In this document: positions 24,283 to 32,814 of the stretch, piece by piece
How positions within the stretch are numbered: the first letter of the stretch is position 1
How the letters are laid out: every line of letters starts with the position of its first letter
Assembly: GCF_007991495.1 (NCBI RefSeq)
Contig: NZ_BJYL01000009.1
Coordinates: 1 to 57,464 of the forward strand
Source: Sporosarcina luteola
GTDB taxonomy: Bacteria; Bacillota; Bacilli; Bacillales_A; Planococcaceae
DNA length: 57,464 nucleotides
Reading direction: 5' to 3'
Position numbers and translations under genes: made by a program
Notes under the pieces: model-generated
What the model was told of the DNA's origin: nothing
The model's database searches: none
Seen by the model: only the letters and a program-made list of their open reading frames with translations

Positions 24283-25215
24283 ATGTCTGCAAATCTACAA
24301 TCACATGCTGCTGCGGAAAGCGATGCCGGTGTAATAAAAAGCAGAAAAAAGACAAACGCTCTATCTCGTTGGACGAAACTGCTATTAAAAAGTAAGACAG
24401 GTACAGTAGGTTTTATTATTGTCTTATTAGTATGTCTTGTGGCAGCTTTTGCTAATTTTTTGGCACCGCATGATCCCGCAGCCATCAATCCAGCCAAAAT
24501 GTTGAAACCCCCTTCCTGGTTGGAGGGTGGAGAGAAGGCGTATCTTCTTGGTACGGATAATCTTGGTAGGGATATTTTAAGCAGGATCATTTATGGATCG
24601 AGGGTTTCCTTGCTTGTCGGTGTTGCTTCGGTCATTCTTGCGGGAATCATCGGCATTATCGTGGGCCTGGCTTCAGGCTATTATGGTGGCTGGTTAGACT
24701 CAATCCTAATGAGAATAGTAGATTCCTTCTTATCCATTCCTAATATTTTGTTTGCATTAGTTTTCTTGGCAGTATTCGGGCCAAGCGTACCGACACTCAT
24801 CATCGTTCTTGGTGTGACGAACTGGGTCGCATACGCCAGGATTGTGAGGGGAGAAACGCTTTCCATTAAGGAAAGGGAATTTGTAAGAGCGGCACGTTCA
24901 ATTGGAGTACGAAACGTCAAGATTATTAGTCGCCATGTCCTTCCTAACGTAATATCCTCGTTTATTGTCATATCGACATTGAGTATCGCAACCACAATTA
25001 TTTTGGAAGCTTCTTTAAGTTTTCTGGGGCTGGGCGTTCAACCTCCGACCGTTTCCTGGGGAGGAATTTTGAGCGATGGACGTGATTATCTTGCAACGAG
25101 CTGGTGGTTGGCAACATTTCCTGGGGTTGCCATTACGATTACTGTGTTGGGAATTATTTTCTTAGGCGATTGGCTCCGGGATGTCTTGGATCCGCGTTCG
25201 CAAAGCAGAAGTTAA
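24283..25215 (+). CDS. Peptide ABC transporter permease, DppC-like
   Basis: A 310-residue membrane protein with a cytoplasmic N-terminal tail, six helices and the EAA loop (FVRAARSIGVRNVKIISRHV, ~residue 205). The segment LLGTDNLGRDILSRIIYGSR is diagnostic of DppC/OppC. It begins 12 bp after the DppB-like gene with AAGGGGG upstream and is the second half of the transporter channel. Confidence 0.9.
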   Translation: MSANLQSHAAAESDAGVIKSRKKTNALSRWTKLLLKSKTGTVGFIIVLLVCLVAAFANFLAPHDPAAINPAKMLKPPSWLEGGEKAYLLGTDNLGRDILSRIIYGSRVSLLVGVASVILAGIIGIIVGLASGYYGGWLDSILMRIVDSFLSIPNILFALVFLAVFGPSVPTLIIVLGVTNWVAYARIVRGETLSIKEREFVRAARSIGVRNVKIISRHVLPNVISSFIVISTLSIATTIILEASLSFLGLGVQPPTVSWGGILSDGRDYLATSWWLATFPGVAITITVLGIIFLGDWLRDVLDPRSQSRS

Positions 25216-25229
25216 GGAGGTGCAGTGAA

Positions 25230-26219
25230 ATGAAGACAGGAACAGCAATATTGGATGTGGATGATCTACATACTTATTTCAGGACGGAACACGGTGTCAT
25301 CCCTTCGGTAAATGGGGTGTCCTTCGAAGTAAGGGAAGGTGAAACGCTTGCTATCGTAGGCGAATCCGGATCGGGCAAGAGTGTTACTTCGCTTTCCATT
25401 ATGGGATTGATTGATTCTCCCGGAAAAGTGGAGAAAGGGAATATTCTTTTTGAAGGCAAGAATTTAACGACTCTTGGAAAAAAAGATTATCGGAAGTTGA
25501 GAGGCAACGAGATAGCGATGATATTCCAAGAGCCTTTATCTTCGTTGAATCCTTTATTCACAATAGGGAACCAATTATCCGAGTCTATTAAATTGCATCA
25601 GAAAGTAGATAAAAAAACAGCGAGAGTAAAAAGTATCGAAATGCTTCGTCATGTCGGCATACCACGTGCGGAAAAAGTCTTCAGTTCATTTCCACATGTA
25701 TTAAGTGGGGGCATGAGGCAGCGTGTGATGATTGCAATGGCTCTATCGTGCAACCCGAAACTGCTCATTGCAGATGAACCGACAACAGCGCTGGATGTTA
25801 CGATTCAAGCACAAATATTGGAGTTAATGAAGAAACTGGCGAAAGAAAACAGTACGGCTATCCTCTTGATCACCCATGATTTAGGTGTTGTTGCTGAAAT
25901 GGCGGATAAAGTCGTTGTCATGTATGCCGGCCAAGTTGTCGAGCATACCGACGTGTATACGTTGTTCAGCAATCCAAAACACCCTTATACAAAAGGGTTG
26001 CTCAACAGTACACCGAAGTTTCATGAAACAGAAGAGGTACTTGCCTCCATCACCGGAACTGTCCCGACTCCTTCGAAAATGCCGAAAGGATGCAAGTTTA
26101 ACCCGCGTTGTCCGTTTGCGACTGAGGTCTGTACGACGCAGGAGCCGGTATTGCGAGAAGTTGCCGATGGTCATAAAGTGAGATGCTGGTTGTATGAAGA
26201 GAAGGAGGATGCGATTTAA
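25230..26219 (+). CDS. Peptide ABC transporter ATPase, DppD-like
   Basis: A 329-residue ATPase with Walker A GESGSGKS, signature LSGGMRQRV, Walker B LLIADEPTTALD and an H-loop LITHDLGVV. A C-terminal oligopeptide-transporter extension contains the Cys cluster CKFNPRCPFATEVC. The ATG at 25230 follows AAGGAGG. A longer frame from 25104 would overlap the permease. It forms a heterodimer with the next ATPase to power import. Confidence 0.92.
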   Translation: MKTGTAILDVDDLHTYFRTEHGVIPSVNGVSFEVREGETLAIVGESGSGKSVTSLSIMGLIDSPGKVEKGNILFEGKNLTTLGKKDYRKLRGNEIAMIFQEPLSSLNPLFTIGNQLSESIKLHQKVDKKTARVKSIEMLRHVGIPRAEKVFSSFPHVLSGGMRQRVMIAMALSCNPKLLIADEPTTALDVTIQAQILELMKKLAKENSTAILLITHDLGVVAEMADKVVVMYAGQVVEHTDVYTLFSNPKHPYTKGLLNSTPKFHETEEVLASITGTVPTPSKMPKGCKFNPRCPFATEVCTTQEPVLREVADGHKVRCWLYEEKEDAI

Positions 26220-26220
26220 T

Positions 26221-27279
26221 ATGGTTACAAATCAAGAACATCCGCCTTTATTGACAGTAGAAGGGTTGAAAAAGCATTTTGAGCTAACTGAGGGCTTCGG
26301 CAAAAAGAAGCTGCTGAAAGCTGTCGATGGGATCGATTTTACCGTTCTGGCAGGAGAAACGTTAGGAATTGTTGGTGAGTCGGGTTGTGGAAAATCGACA
26401 ACTGGAAACTTACTGATCAATTTGCTGGAAAAGACAGAGGGCAAGATTATCTTCAACGGCAAAGATATGGATTCTTTAACAAAAGAAGAGGTCAGAAAAT
26501 CACGTGCTGACATTCAAATGATCTTCCAAGATCCTTTTTCCTCATTGAATCCGCGTATGAGGGTTGTGGATATTATCGCAGAACCGCTACGAACTCACAC
26601 GAAGATGAAGAGAAACGAAATCCGTGAAGAGGTTTTCAAGCTGATGGATGCGGTTGGACTAGACAGGACGTATGGAAAGCGCTTCCCGCATGAATTCAGT
26701 GGCGGCCAACGGCAACGTATCGGTATTGCCCGAGCGATTGCACTGCGCCCGAAGCTGATCATTTGTGATGAGCCGGTTTCCGCTTTAGATGTCTCCATCC
26801 AGGCACAGATCTTAAATCTTTTGATCAAACTGCAAAAGGAATATAAGCTGACTTTCATCTTTATCGCACACGGATTGCCAGCCGTCAAATATATAAGTGA
26901 TCGGATTGCCGTCATGTATTTAGGGAAGATTGTGGAAATAACGACGAAAGCACAGCTCTTTGATAAACCGATGCATCCTTACACGGTAAGCCTTGTTTCT
27001 GCAGTGCCGCTTCCTGACCCTTACATTAGAGATCGGGAAAGAGTAATTCTTGAAGGAGATATCCCAAGTAATGTGGATATCCCATCCGGTTGTAGATTCA
27101 GGACAAGATGCCCATATGCGGAAAAGAAATGTGAATTAGTTGAGCCTGAATTGGTGGAATTGGAAGCCGGACATTTTGCGGCTTGCCATTTCCCGTTGAA
27201 CACTGATGCCTCTACTATGCTGTCAGGGGAAGAAGGGATGGAAAATCATGAAGGAATTTTTGCAAACGAAACAAACTGA
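26221..27279 (+). CDS. Peptide ABC transporter ATPase, DppF-like
   Basis: A 352-residue ATPase with Walker [10 protein letters not shown], signature [15 protein letters not shown], Walker [13 protein letters not shown] and a C-terminal Cys cluster ([14 protein letters not shown]). The H-loop reads [13 protein letters not shown] rather than the common AHDLSVV, but the histidine is kept. The ATG at 26221 follows the upstream stop by one base. AGAAGGAGG lies ~12 nt upstream, and an in-frame ATG at 26209 abuts that site. Its 3' end overlaps the peptidase gene by 32 bp. Confidence 0.9.
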   Translation: MVTNQEHPPLLTVEGLKKHFELTEGFGKKKLLKAVDGIDFTVLAGETLGIVGESGCGKSTTGNLLINLLEKTEGKIIFNGKDMDSLTKEEVRKSRADIQMIFQDPFSSLNPRMRVVDIIAEPLRTHTKMKRNEIREEVFKLMDAVGLDRTYGKRFPHEFSGGQRQRIGIARAIALRPKLIICDEPVSALDVSIQAQILNLLIKLQKEYKLTFIFIAHGLPAVKYISDRIAVMYLGKIVEITTKAQLFDKPMHPYTVSLVSAVPLPDPYIRDRERVILEGDIPSNVDIPSGCRFRTRCPYAEKKCELVEPELVELEAGHFAACHFPLNTDASTMLSGEEGMENHEGIFANETN

Positions 27280-28384
27280 AATGCTTTCCCTATTGGAGAA
27301 GCTTGTCAATATTGATTCCGGTTCCACTCATAAAAAAGGAATTGATGAAGTGGGAGGGATTTTAAAAGGGATTTATGAAGAAATCGGCTTCACTGTCGAA
27401 GTGATCGATGAGCCTGAAAACGGCAATAATATGGTGATCACCTATCCGGGAAGTGAAAATCCTACAATGATAGCTGTTGCGCATATGGATACGGTTTTCC
27501 GTGTTGGGACAGCAAGCGAAAGACCGTTTTCAATTGAAGGTAATCGAGCGTACGGTCCCGGAGTCATTGATATGAAAGCAAGTCAAGTGACACTTATATA
27601 TGCACTTAAAGCATTGAAAGAAAACAGTCCGGGTGCACTTGAAAAAATACAAATCGTTTTAAATGGTGATGAAGAGATCGGCTCTCCAACATCCAGGCGT
27701 GTCATTGAAAAATACGCTGAAGGAAAAACGCATGCACTGATTATGGAACCAGCAAGAAAAGACGGTTCACTCGTCACTGCAAGGCGTGGCGGAGGCCGCT
27801 ATTCCATTTATGTCACAGGGAAGGGCGCTCACTCAGGTATTGAACCGCAAAACGGCATCAGTGCAATCGAAGAGCTTGCCCATAAAATCATCAAGTTGCA
27901 TGCACTGACCAATCACGCTGAAGGGATAAGCGTAAGTGTCGGACTCATCGACGGAGGGGAATCAGTCAATACGATCGCCCCATCTGCCGCAGCCCATGTG
28001 GATGTACGAATCACTTATGCCGAACAAGCTGAAGCAATTGATCGACAGGTGAAAGAAATATGTGCATCATCGGACGTCGCTGGTACAACAATCAAACTGG
28101 AAGGCGGCATTAATCGTCCCCCGATGGTGAAAAATGAGCAAACAATTCAGTTCTTGGAACTTATTAAGGAGACAGGAGACAAGTTAGGAATCAAAGTTAC
28201 TGACGTTGCAACGGGTGGAGGATCAGATGCATCTTTCACTTCAGCGATGGGAGTTTCAACAATAGACGGATTAGGTCCTGTTGGTGGAAATGCACATAGT
28301 GTAGACGAGTATTTGGAACTCCCTACTTTAGTGGGAAGAACAAATTTACTGGCAGAAGTGATTCGTAAACTTGCAAATAAATAA
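27248..28384 (+). CDS. M20-family zinc peptidase (carboxypeptidase G2-like)
   Basis: A 378-residue peptidase with the M20 metal-ligand pattern: AVAHMDTVF (His/Asp), GPGVIDMKAS (bridging Asp), NGDEEIGSPTSR (Glu pair), and a late His in GGNAHSVDEY. The dimerisation-domain region GKGAHSGIEPQNGISAIEEL is typical of CPG2/ArgE-type members. No signal peptide is present, so it acts in the cytoplasm. It overlaps the DppF-like gene and is therefore co-translated with it, suggesting that it hydrolyses what the transporter imports. GAAGGG lies upstream of the ATG. Confidence 0.88.
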   Translation: MKEFLQTKQTEMLSLLEKLVNIDSGSTHKKGIDEVGGILKGIYEEIGFTVEVIDEPENGNNMVITYPGSENPTMIAVAHMDTVFRVGTASERPFSIEGNRAYGPGVIDMKASQVTLIYALKALKENSPGALEKIQIVLNGDEEIGSPTSRRVIEKYAEGKTHALIMEPARKDGSLVTARRGGGRYSIYVTGKGAHSGIEPQNGISAIEELAHKIIKLHALTNHAEGISVSVGLIDGGESVNTIAPSAAAHVDVRITYAEQAEAIDRQVKEICASSDVAGTTIKLEGGINRPPMVKNEQTIQFLELIKETGDKLGIKVTDVATGGGSDASFTSAMGVSTIDGLGPVGGNAHSVDEYLELPTLVGRTNLLAEVIRKLANK

Positions 28385-28393
28385 TGAAAAGTA

Positions 28394-28428
28394 AGAGGTT
28401 CCCGACATCATGGTCTGGGAATCTCTTC
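28394..28428 (+). terminator. Terminator of the peptide transporter operon
   Basis: GAGGTTCCC pairs with GGGAATCTC around an imperfect middle, starting ~10 bp after the peptidase stop. The T run is weak. Confidence 0.5.
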
Positions 28429-28434
28429 ATCTTT

Positions 28435-28584
28435 CTAGTATATTCCTTCAACTACATAAATAATGTTTTCATTGGACGTGAGCAATTGCAATTCGGGATC
28501 GTCAACACTGTTTTCGGTCTCGTAAATGTGCAAGTGTCCATTTTTCAGTAAGAAGTGGAACTCAGTATCGCCACGAAATTTCAC
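28435..28584 (-). pseudogene. Short conserved-looking reading frame, possibly a remnant
   Basis: On the minus strand a 49-codon frame from a GTG reads VKFRGDTEFHFLLKNGHLHI ... IIYVVEGIY, which has normal protein-like composition. An in-frame TGA lies just upstream of the GTG, with an ATG only three codons further up (MFE-stop). No good ribosome site is present. It could be the end of a decayed gene or a genuine small gene starting at GTG. The surrounding ~300 bp holds nothing else except the terminator. Confidence 0.3.
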
Positions 28585-28689
28585 TTCCTTGGCTTTTCAT
28601 TCGAACATGCTGAAACAAGTAGAATTCAGTTCGCTTATTAAACAATACTATAATAGTAACCAGACAACATCATCGAAACCGTAGCAAAG

Positions 28690-29622
28690 TTATTCCAATC
28701 CCAAATGCTTCCTCAGCTCTGTCTTCACTTCCTCAAGCTCCGCGGGATCTGTAATATAATACCAGATGCCATTCATCCGCGTTCCTTCACCTTTTTCAAA
28801 TCTAATCTGTTCAACGGATTTAGCTGCATCGCGATAGTTTTTCTGCACTTCCACCATTTCATCAAACGTCATATTCGTCCGCACGTTTTTCCCGATTGCC
28901 TCGAAAATCCCTTTATAGTTCAACAGACTTGTAATGGAGGCACCTTCCCGCAAAATTGCATGAACGACTTGCTTTTGCCGATCTTGCCGCCCAAAATCGC
29001 CACGAGGGTCATCGTAGCGCATCCTGACAAAGGCGAGGGCCTCTTCGCCTTTCAATTTAATTTCCCCTTCAGGAAAGGAAAAGTTGTCAACGGTGAAATC
29101 GAGTGAATTATGTACGGCCACTCCTCCGACCGCATCAATAATATCCTTGAAACTTTCCATATTCACTTGCACGACATAATCAATCGGTATATCAAGAAAA
29201 TGTTCAACCGTTGCGAGTGACATTTCTATCCCGCCGAAAGCATATGCATGATTCAATTTATCCTTTATTCCAAGGTCGATTATATCTACATACGTATCAC
29301 GAGGGATGCTCATCATTTTAGTCGACTGCAGTGTTGGGTTTACTGCAAGCACAATCATCGTGTCAGATCTTCCTTTATCGCCTTCTCTTTCATCGACACC
29401 TAACACAAGAACGGAGAAGGGTTCTTTCTCTTGAAAAACAATCGGCTCTTCTCTTTTTTCTGAAACGATGCGCTCGATCGGCTCATGCATGACCTTCGCC
29501 GTTTCAGTCAGTTCCTTCACGAAAAAGAGACTATAAATAATAACAGCTATGACGAAGATGCCAACTAAAATGCCTAGCCAAATCAATATTCTTTTATATG
29601 AACCTTTTTCCGCTGCTTCCAT
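28690..29622 (-). CDS. LytR-CpsA-Psr (LCP) family cell-wall polymer ligase
   Basis: A 310-residue type II membrane protein with a short basic N terminus, one membrane helix (~12-36) and an extracellular LCP domain (SVLVLGVDEREGDKGRSDTM, MMSIPRDTYVDI, DKLNHAYAFGG, RMRYDDPRGDFGRQDRQKQV). LCP enzymes transfer teichoic acids or capsule-like polymers from lipid carriers to peptidoglycan. The ATG at 29622 has GTGGAGAG directly upstream; a TTG at 29655 would add 11 residues without a site. It is consistent with the envelope-polymer genes elsewhere in the window. Confidence 0.88.
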   Translation of the reverse strand: MEAAEKGSYKRILIWLGILVGIFVIAVIIYSLFFVKELTETAKVMHEPIERIVSEKREEPIVFQEKEPFSVLVLGVDEREGDKGRSDTMIVLAVNPTLQSTKMMSIPRDTYVDIIDLGIKDKLNHAYAFGGIEMSLATVEHFLDIPIDYVVQVNMESFKDIIDAVGGVAVHNSLDFTVDNFSFPEGEIKLKGEEALAFVRMRYDDPRGDFGRQDRQKQVVHAILREGASITSLLNYKGIFEAIGKNVRTNMTFDEMVEVQKNYRDAAKSVEQIRFEKGEGTRMNGIWYYITDPAELEEVKTELRKHLGLE

Positions 29623-29754
29623 AGTTCTCTCCACTCTTTGCGCAACTATTTTCAATGAATTGTTGGTAGCAGTTTACGCAAAAAGCTTATGGAATAGACG
29701 TATGACGTTCAAGAATCTTTCAGGCTACTAGTAACTGAAAATTAACTATTTAAC

Positions 29755-29783
29755 TTGTAATCAGAAATATCAGTTGATAATAT
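29755..29783 (+). promoter_or_regulatory. Sigma-A promoter of the acyl-CoA ligase gene
   Basis: TTGTAA (29755-29760), a 17-nt spacer and TAATAT (29778-29783), ~35 bp before the start codon. Confidence 0.55.
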
Positions 29784-29818
29784 AAAGATAGATTGATTTA
29801 TGACGAGGAGGAAAGTGT

Positions 29819-31321
29819 ATGTTCATGACAGACGTGTTGGAAAAATACGCAACCGAGCAACCGGCTAAAGTTTTTACTTCTTTCAACGGAAGGGAATGGT
29901 CGTATAAGGAGTTTTTTGAGAAGGCGAAAAAAGTGGCAGCACACTTTCAGAAGGAAGGCTATAAAAAAGATGACATTATCGCTCTTTATTGCTTAAACTC
30001 AGATTCATTCCTCGTCTGTTATTTCGGCATTCAATTAGGCGGTTTCACTGTTATGCCCATCAACACGAAGCTAGCTCCTCCTGAAGTGGAATATATTTTC
30101 AATCATTCAGAAGCAAAAACGATTATTTTCGATAAACGATTGGAAGAGGTCGTTGCTCAATCGAAACATCCGTTTCAAGAGAAACTTTCTATCGGTGACG
30201 GAGGAGACCTCGATCAATTGTTGCAGGATGAAACGTTGGTATACAGTCCTGTTGAATTGCATGGAGAGGATACAGCTGTCGTTATGTATACATCTGGTAC
30301 GACAGGCAAGCCGAAAGGAGTGATGTTGACGCATCAAAATATTGTGTCGACAGCGGATATTTGGTCGGAGGCAATGGATATGACCGATGCCGACCGGATG
30401 CTCATTTCGACGCCGCTATTCCATTGTGCAGCATGCCATGTTTTCATGATCCCGATTACGTACAAAGGCGGAACTGTCATTATTGAGGAAGCTTTCTCGC
30501 CAAAGGGAACAGTGGAATTGATAGAGCAAGCGAAGCCGACGATCTTTTTCGGGGTTCCTGCTATGTACACGATCCTACTTAATTTGCCGTATATAAAGGA
30601 AGTCGACTTGTCATCATTACGACTGTTCTGTTATGGAGCTGCACCGATGCCGTACGAAATGGTAAAGAAGCTGAAAGAAACCTTCCCGAATGTGAAAGTG
30701 CAAAATCTATACGGACAGACAGAAAATTCTCCTGCCGCTTCAACACTGAAAGACCATCTGGCACTAGAGAAAATCGGTTCTGTCGGTGAGGCCCTGCCAC
30801 AGACGGAAGTTCAAGTCGTCGATGAATTCGGAGATCCACTTCCAACGGGGCAAGTCGGCGAAATCGTTATGCGCGGACCGCAAGTGATGAAAGGGTATTT
30901 GAAGAATGAAGAGGAAACGAGAAGGACCATCAAAAATGGATGGCTCTATTCAGGAGATTTAGGTACGATGGATGGAGACGGGCTGCTTTATATCGTCGAC
31001 CGGAAAAAAGATATGATTATCCGCGGCGGCGAAAACGTCTACCCCGTGGAAGTCGAAGAAGTGCTCTATCAAATCCCTGAATTATTGGAGGCAGCAGTTG
31101 TCGGCATCCCTCACGAAGTGCTAGGGGAAGTTCCAAAGGCATATGCAGTGCTAAAGGAAGGGAAGTCATTGTCCGAAACGGAAATACTGAGCTACTGCGC
31201 AAGCAATCTAGCGAAGTACAAAGTGCCAATCGAAGTCGAATTCTTAGATGAACTCCCAAGGAATGCCTCCGGGAAAGTGTTAAAGCATACATTACGGTCG
31301 GGACTTCACTCTACAATATAA
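29819..31321 (+). CDS. Long-chain acyl-CoA ligase-type AMP-binding enzyme
   Basis: A 500-residue member of the ANL adenylate-forming family. The AMP-binding P-loop is YTSGTTGKPKGVMLTH at ~160, A5-type motif LYGQTENSPA at ~300, A7 WLYSGDLGTMDGDG at ~380, A8 DRKKDMIIRGGENVYPVEVE at ~398, and catalytic-lysine A10 RNASGKVLKHTLR near the C terminus. It activates a carboxylic acid, probably a fatty acid, to its CoA thioester. It appears monocistronic with its own promoter and terminator. GAGGAGGAAAG precedes the ATG. Confidence 0.88.
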   Translation: MFMTDVLEKYATEQPAKVFTSFNGREWSYKEFFEKAKKVAAHFQKEGYKKDDIIALYCLNSDSFLVCYFGIQLGGFTVMPINTKLAPPEVEYIFNHSEAKTIIFDKRLEEVVAQSKHPFQEKLSIGDGGDLDQLLQDETLVYSPVELHGEDTAVVMYTSGTTGKPKGVMLTHQNIVSTADIWSEAMDMTDADRMLISTPLFHCAACHVFMIPITYKGGTVIIEEAFSPKGTVELIEQAKPTIFFGVPAMYTILLNLPYIKEVDLSSLRLFCYGAAPMPYEMVKKLKETFPNVKVQNLYGQTENSPAASTLKDHLALEKIGSVGEALPQTEVQVVDEFGDPLPTGQVGEIVMRGPQVMKGYLKNEEETRRTIKNGWLYSGDLGTMDGDGLLYIVDRKKDMIIRGGENVYPVEVEEVLYQIPELLEAAVVGIPHEVLGEVPKAYAVLKEGKSLSETEILSYCASNLAKYKVPIEVEFLDELPRNASGKVLKHTLRSGLHSTI

Positions 31322-31322
31322 T

Positions 31323-31356
31323 AAAAGCAGGCCCCCTACAGTGGAGGCCTGCTTTT
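31323..31356 (+). terminator. Terminator of the acyl-CoA ligase gene
   Basis: A perfect 11-bp stem (31323-31333 / 31346-31356) ending in TTTT. The A run on the other side may also serve the convergent deacetylase gene. Confidence 0.8.
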
Positions 31357-31385
31357 AAACTCCTTCGTCTTCCATAAATTAAATG

Positions 31386-32534
31386 CTACATGCCATTCAA
31401 TTTATCCGCAAAATCCTTCAAACTCATACTCGAGTGAACGCGTTGCCGATTCAATTCATAAATCGAATCGCCGCGATGCACATTGCCCTCTTCAATCGTG
31501 AAAGCAATCGTAATACCCGCGTCCTTGAGCGCCTGAATCGCTTGAGGGCTTCTTTTCCCATAAGGGTAGGCATGCGCAGTCACTCGGTACCCGTTGTCGA
31601 GAATTTCCTTAATTGACTCATTCGCTTCATTTAAGTCAGCGCCAATCGAATACCTTGATTCCGATTGCAAATAACTTAAACCGGTCATTGAATTGAACAT
31701 ATGAAAAGCATGTGTGTGGCTTTCATAGGAATAGACATCACTCGTCAATCGTATCGATTCAGCAGACACCATTCCAGGCTTGTCAATCCTGCTCGTAATC
31801 AAAAATGACGTCGCCTTGAACCCGTGGCGCTTCAAAATCGGATAGCCGAGTTCAACAGTGGAATCATACCCGTCATCGAACGTAATGAGCACAGATTTCT
31901 TTTGAAGCTCAATTTTTCCTTTCATCCAAAGTTCAAGCTGACGCGGTGTGATCGTTGTCCAGTTGTTCTTTTTTAAATAGTTCATCTGCTCCTCGAAATT
32001 TTTCAATTCAAGGACGGAGACATTGTCGCTCATCTTCACACGGACGAGATCATGATACATCAGCACAGGAATTCCTGGATCCACAACAATATCTTTTTTG
32101 TCGATATACGCAGTCTTCCCACCGAAGTTGATCGGGTAATAATCGCCCCTTGCACGCTGAAGCTGGATGGTCAAGTTCGGTTGAAGCTGTCCAATCGATT
32201 TCGCATTCTTCTTAGGTGCATTCAAAATGGGGACATGCTTTTTTGTCTGTGCACGAACAGGATACGCGCCCTTCAAAGAACCAAAGCTATCTTTCGCGAC
32301 TTTCGCACGGGATTTCGAGAATTTCACTTCTTCGCCGCCAATAACTGTGTGATAGTAGCGGTCCGATTCCTTTGCGATTGAAGTGGAAGTGCCTTTTAAG
32401 AAAACAGCAACTTTCTGCGAATCTTTAAAAACTGGTGTCGTTTCTGTGATGTTGACGGTTTGAACACTTGCCGCTTCTGGCATAATTGGAAACGCCAAAG
32501 CAAAAATAAGCGCCAACCATAAAACTCTCTTCAA
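31386..32534 (-). CDS. Secreted polysaccharide deacetylase with SH3-like N-terminal region
   Basis: A 382-residue exported protein. A signal peptide (1-22, ending PEAAS) is followed by an SH3b-like region (~25-150) and a NodB/PgaB-type deacetylase domain (~155-380). That domain has the metal-binding Asp in ITFDDGYDS, the His pair in YESHTHAFH, and AHAYPYGKRS. Such enzymes remove N-acetyl groups from wall glycans or exopolysaccharide. The start is TTG behind GAAAGGTGA. A lone hairpin (32581-32612) lies in its leader. Confidence 0.87.
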   Translation of the reverse strand: MKRVLWLALIFALAFPIMPEAASVQTVNITETTPVFKDSQKVAVFLKGTSTSIAKESDRYYHTVIGGEEVKFSKSRAKVAKDSFGSLKGAYPVRAQTKKHVPILNAPKKNAKSIGQLQPNLTIQLQRARGDYYPINFGGKTAYIDKKDIVVDPGIPVLMYHDLVRVKMSDNVSVLELKNFEEQMNYLKKNNWTTITPRQLELWMKGKIELQKKSVLITFDDGYDSTVELGYPILKRHGFKATSFLITSRIDKPGMVSAESIRLTSDVYSYESHTHAFHMFNSMTGLSYLQSESRYSIGADLNEANESIKEILDNGYRVTAHAYPYGKRSPQAIQALKDAGITIAFTIEEGNVHRGDSIYELNRQRVHSSMSLKDFADKLNGM

Positions 32535-32580
32535 TTTTTAATCACCTTTCATTTCCCCTCGAAAAGACGGCATAAGAAAA

Positions 32581-32612
32581 CCTTTGTGGACAAGTTGTGA
32601 ACTCCACAAAGG
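32581..32612. other. Perfect hairpin in the deacetylase leader
   Basis: CCTTTGTGGA (32581-32590) pairs with TCCACAAAGG (32603-32612). On the minus strand it is followed by TTTTC, so it could be a leader attenuator. It also contains a DnaA-box-like TTGTCCACA (minus, 32584-32592) with one mismatch. Confidence 0.45.
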
Positions 32613-32774
32613 CTCACGTACAAATCATTTCGGTTTAAAATATGTATAGTTCCAACGCTTCGATTTGATAAGCGTGCACATATCTAGTATATCGGTCGCA
32701 TCGGTCGTGATGTTAGAAAAAATGCTGCACCCAACTAGATGAATATTTAATAGACCAATATGGATGTTAATAGA

Positions 32775-32780
32775 TATAAT
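32775..32780 (+). promoter_or_regulatory. -10 box of the S41 protease gene
   Basis: A perfect TATAAT with a weak TAGACC -35 18 bp upstream. A transcript starting near 32787 would exclude the upstream ATG at 32764 and favours the TTG start at 32815. Confidence 0.5.
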
Positions 32781-32814
32781 AGTAGAAACTCTAAAGAGAA
32801 ACGGGGATTACAAC

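Noticed and set aside
32764..32814. Upstream ATG start of the S41 protease
   Set aside because: It would place 17 non-signal residues before the signal peptide and lies upstream of the TATAAT-derived transcript start.
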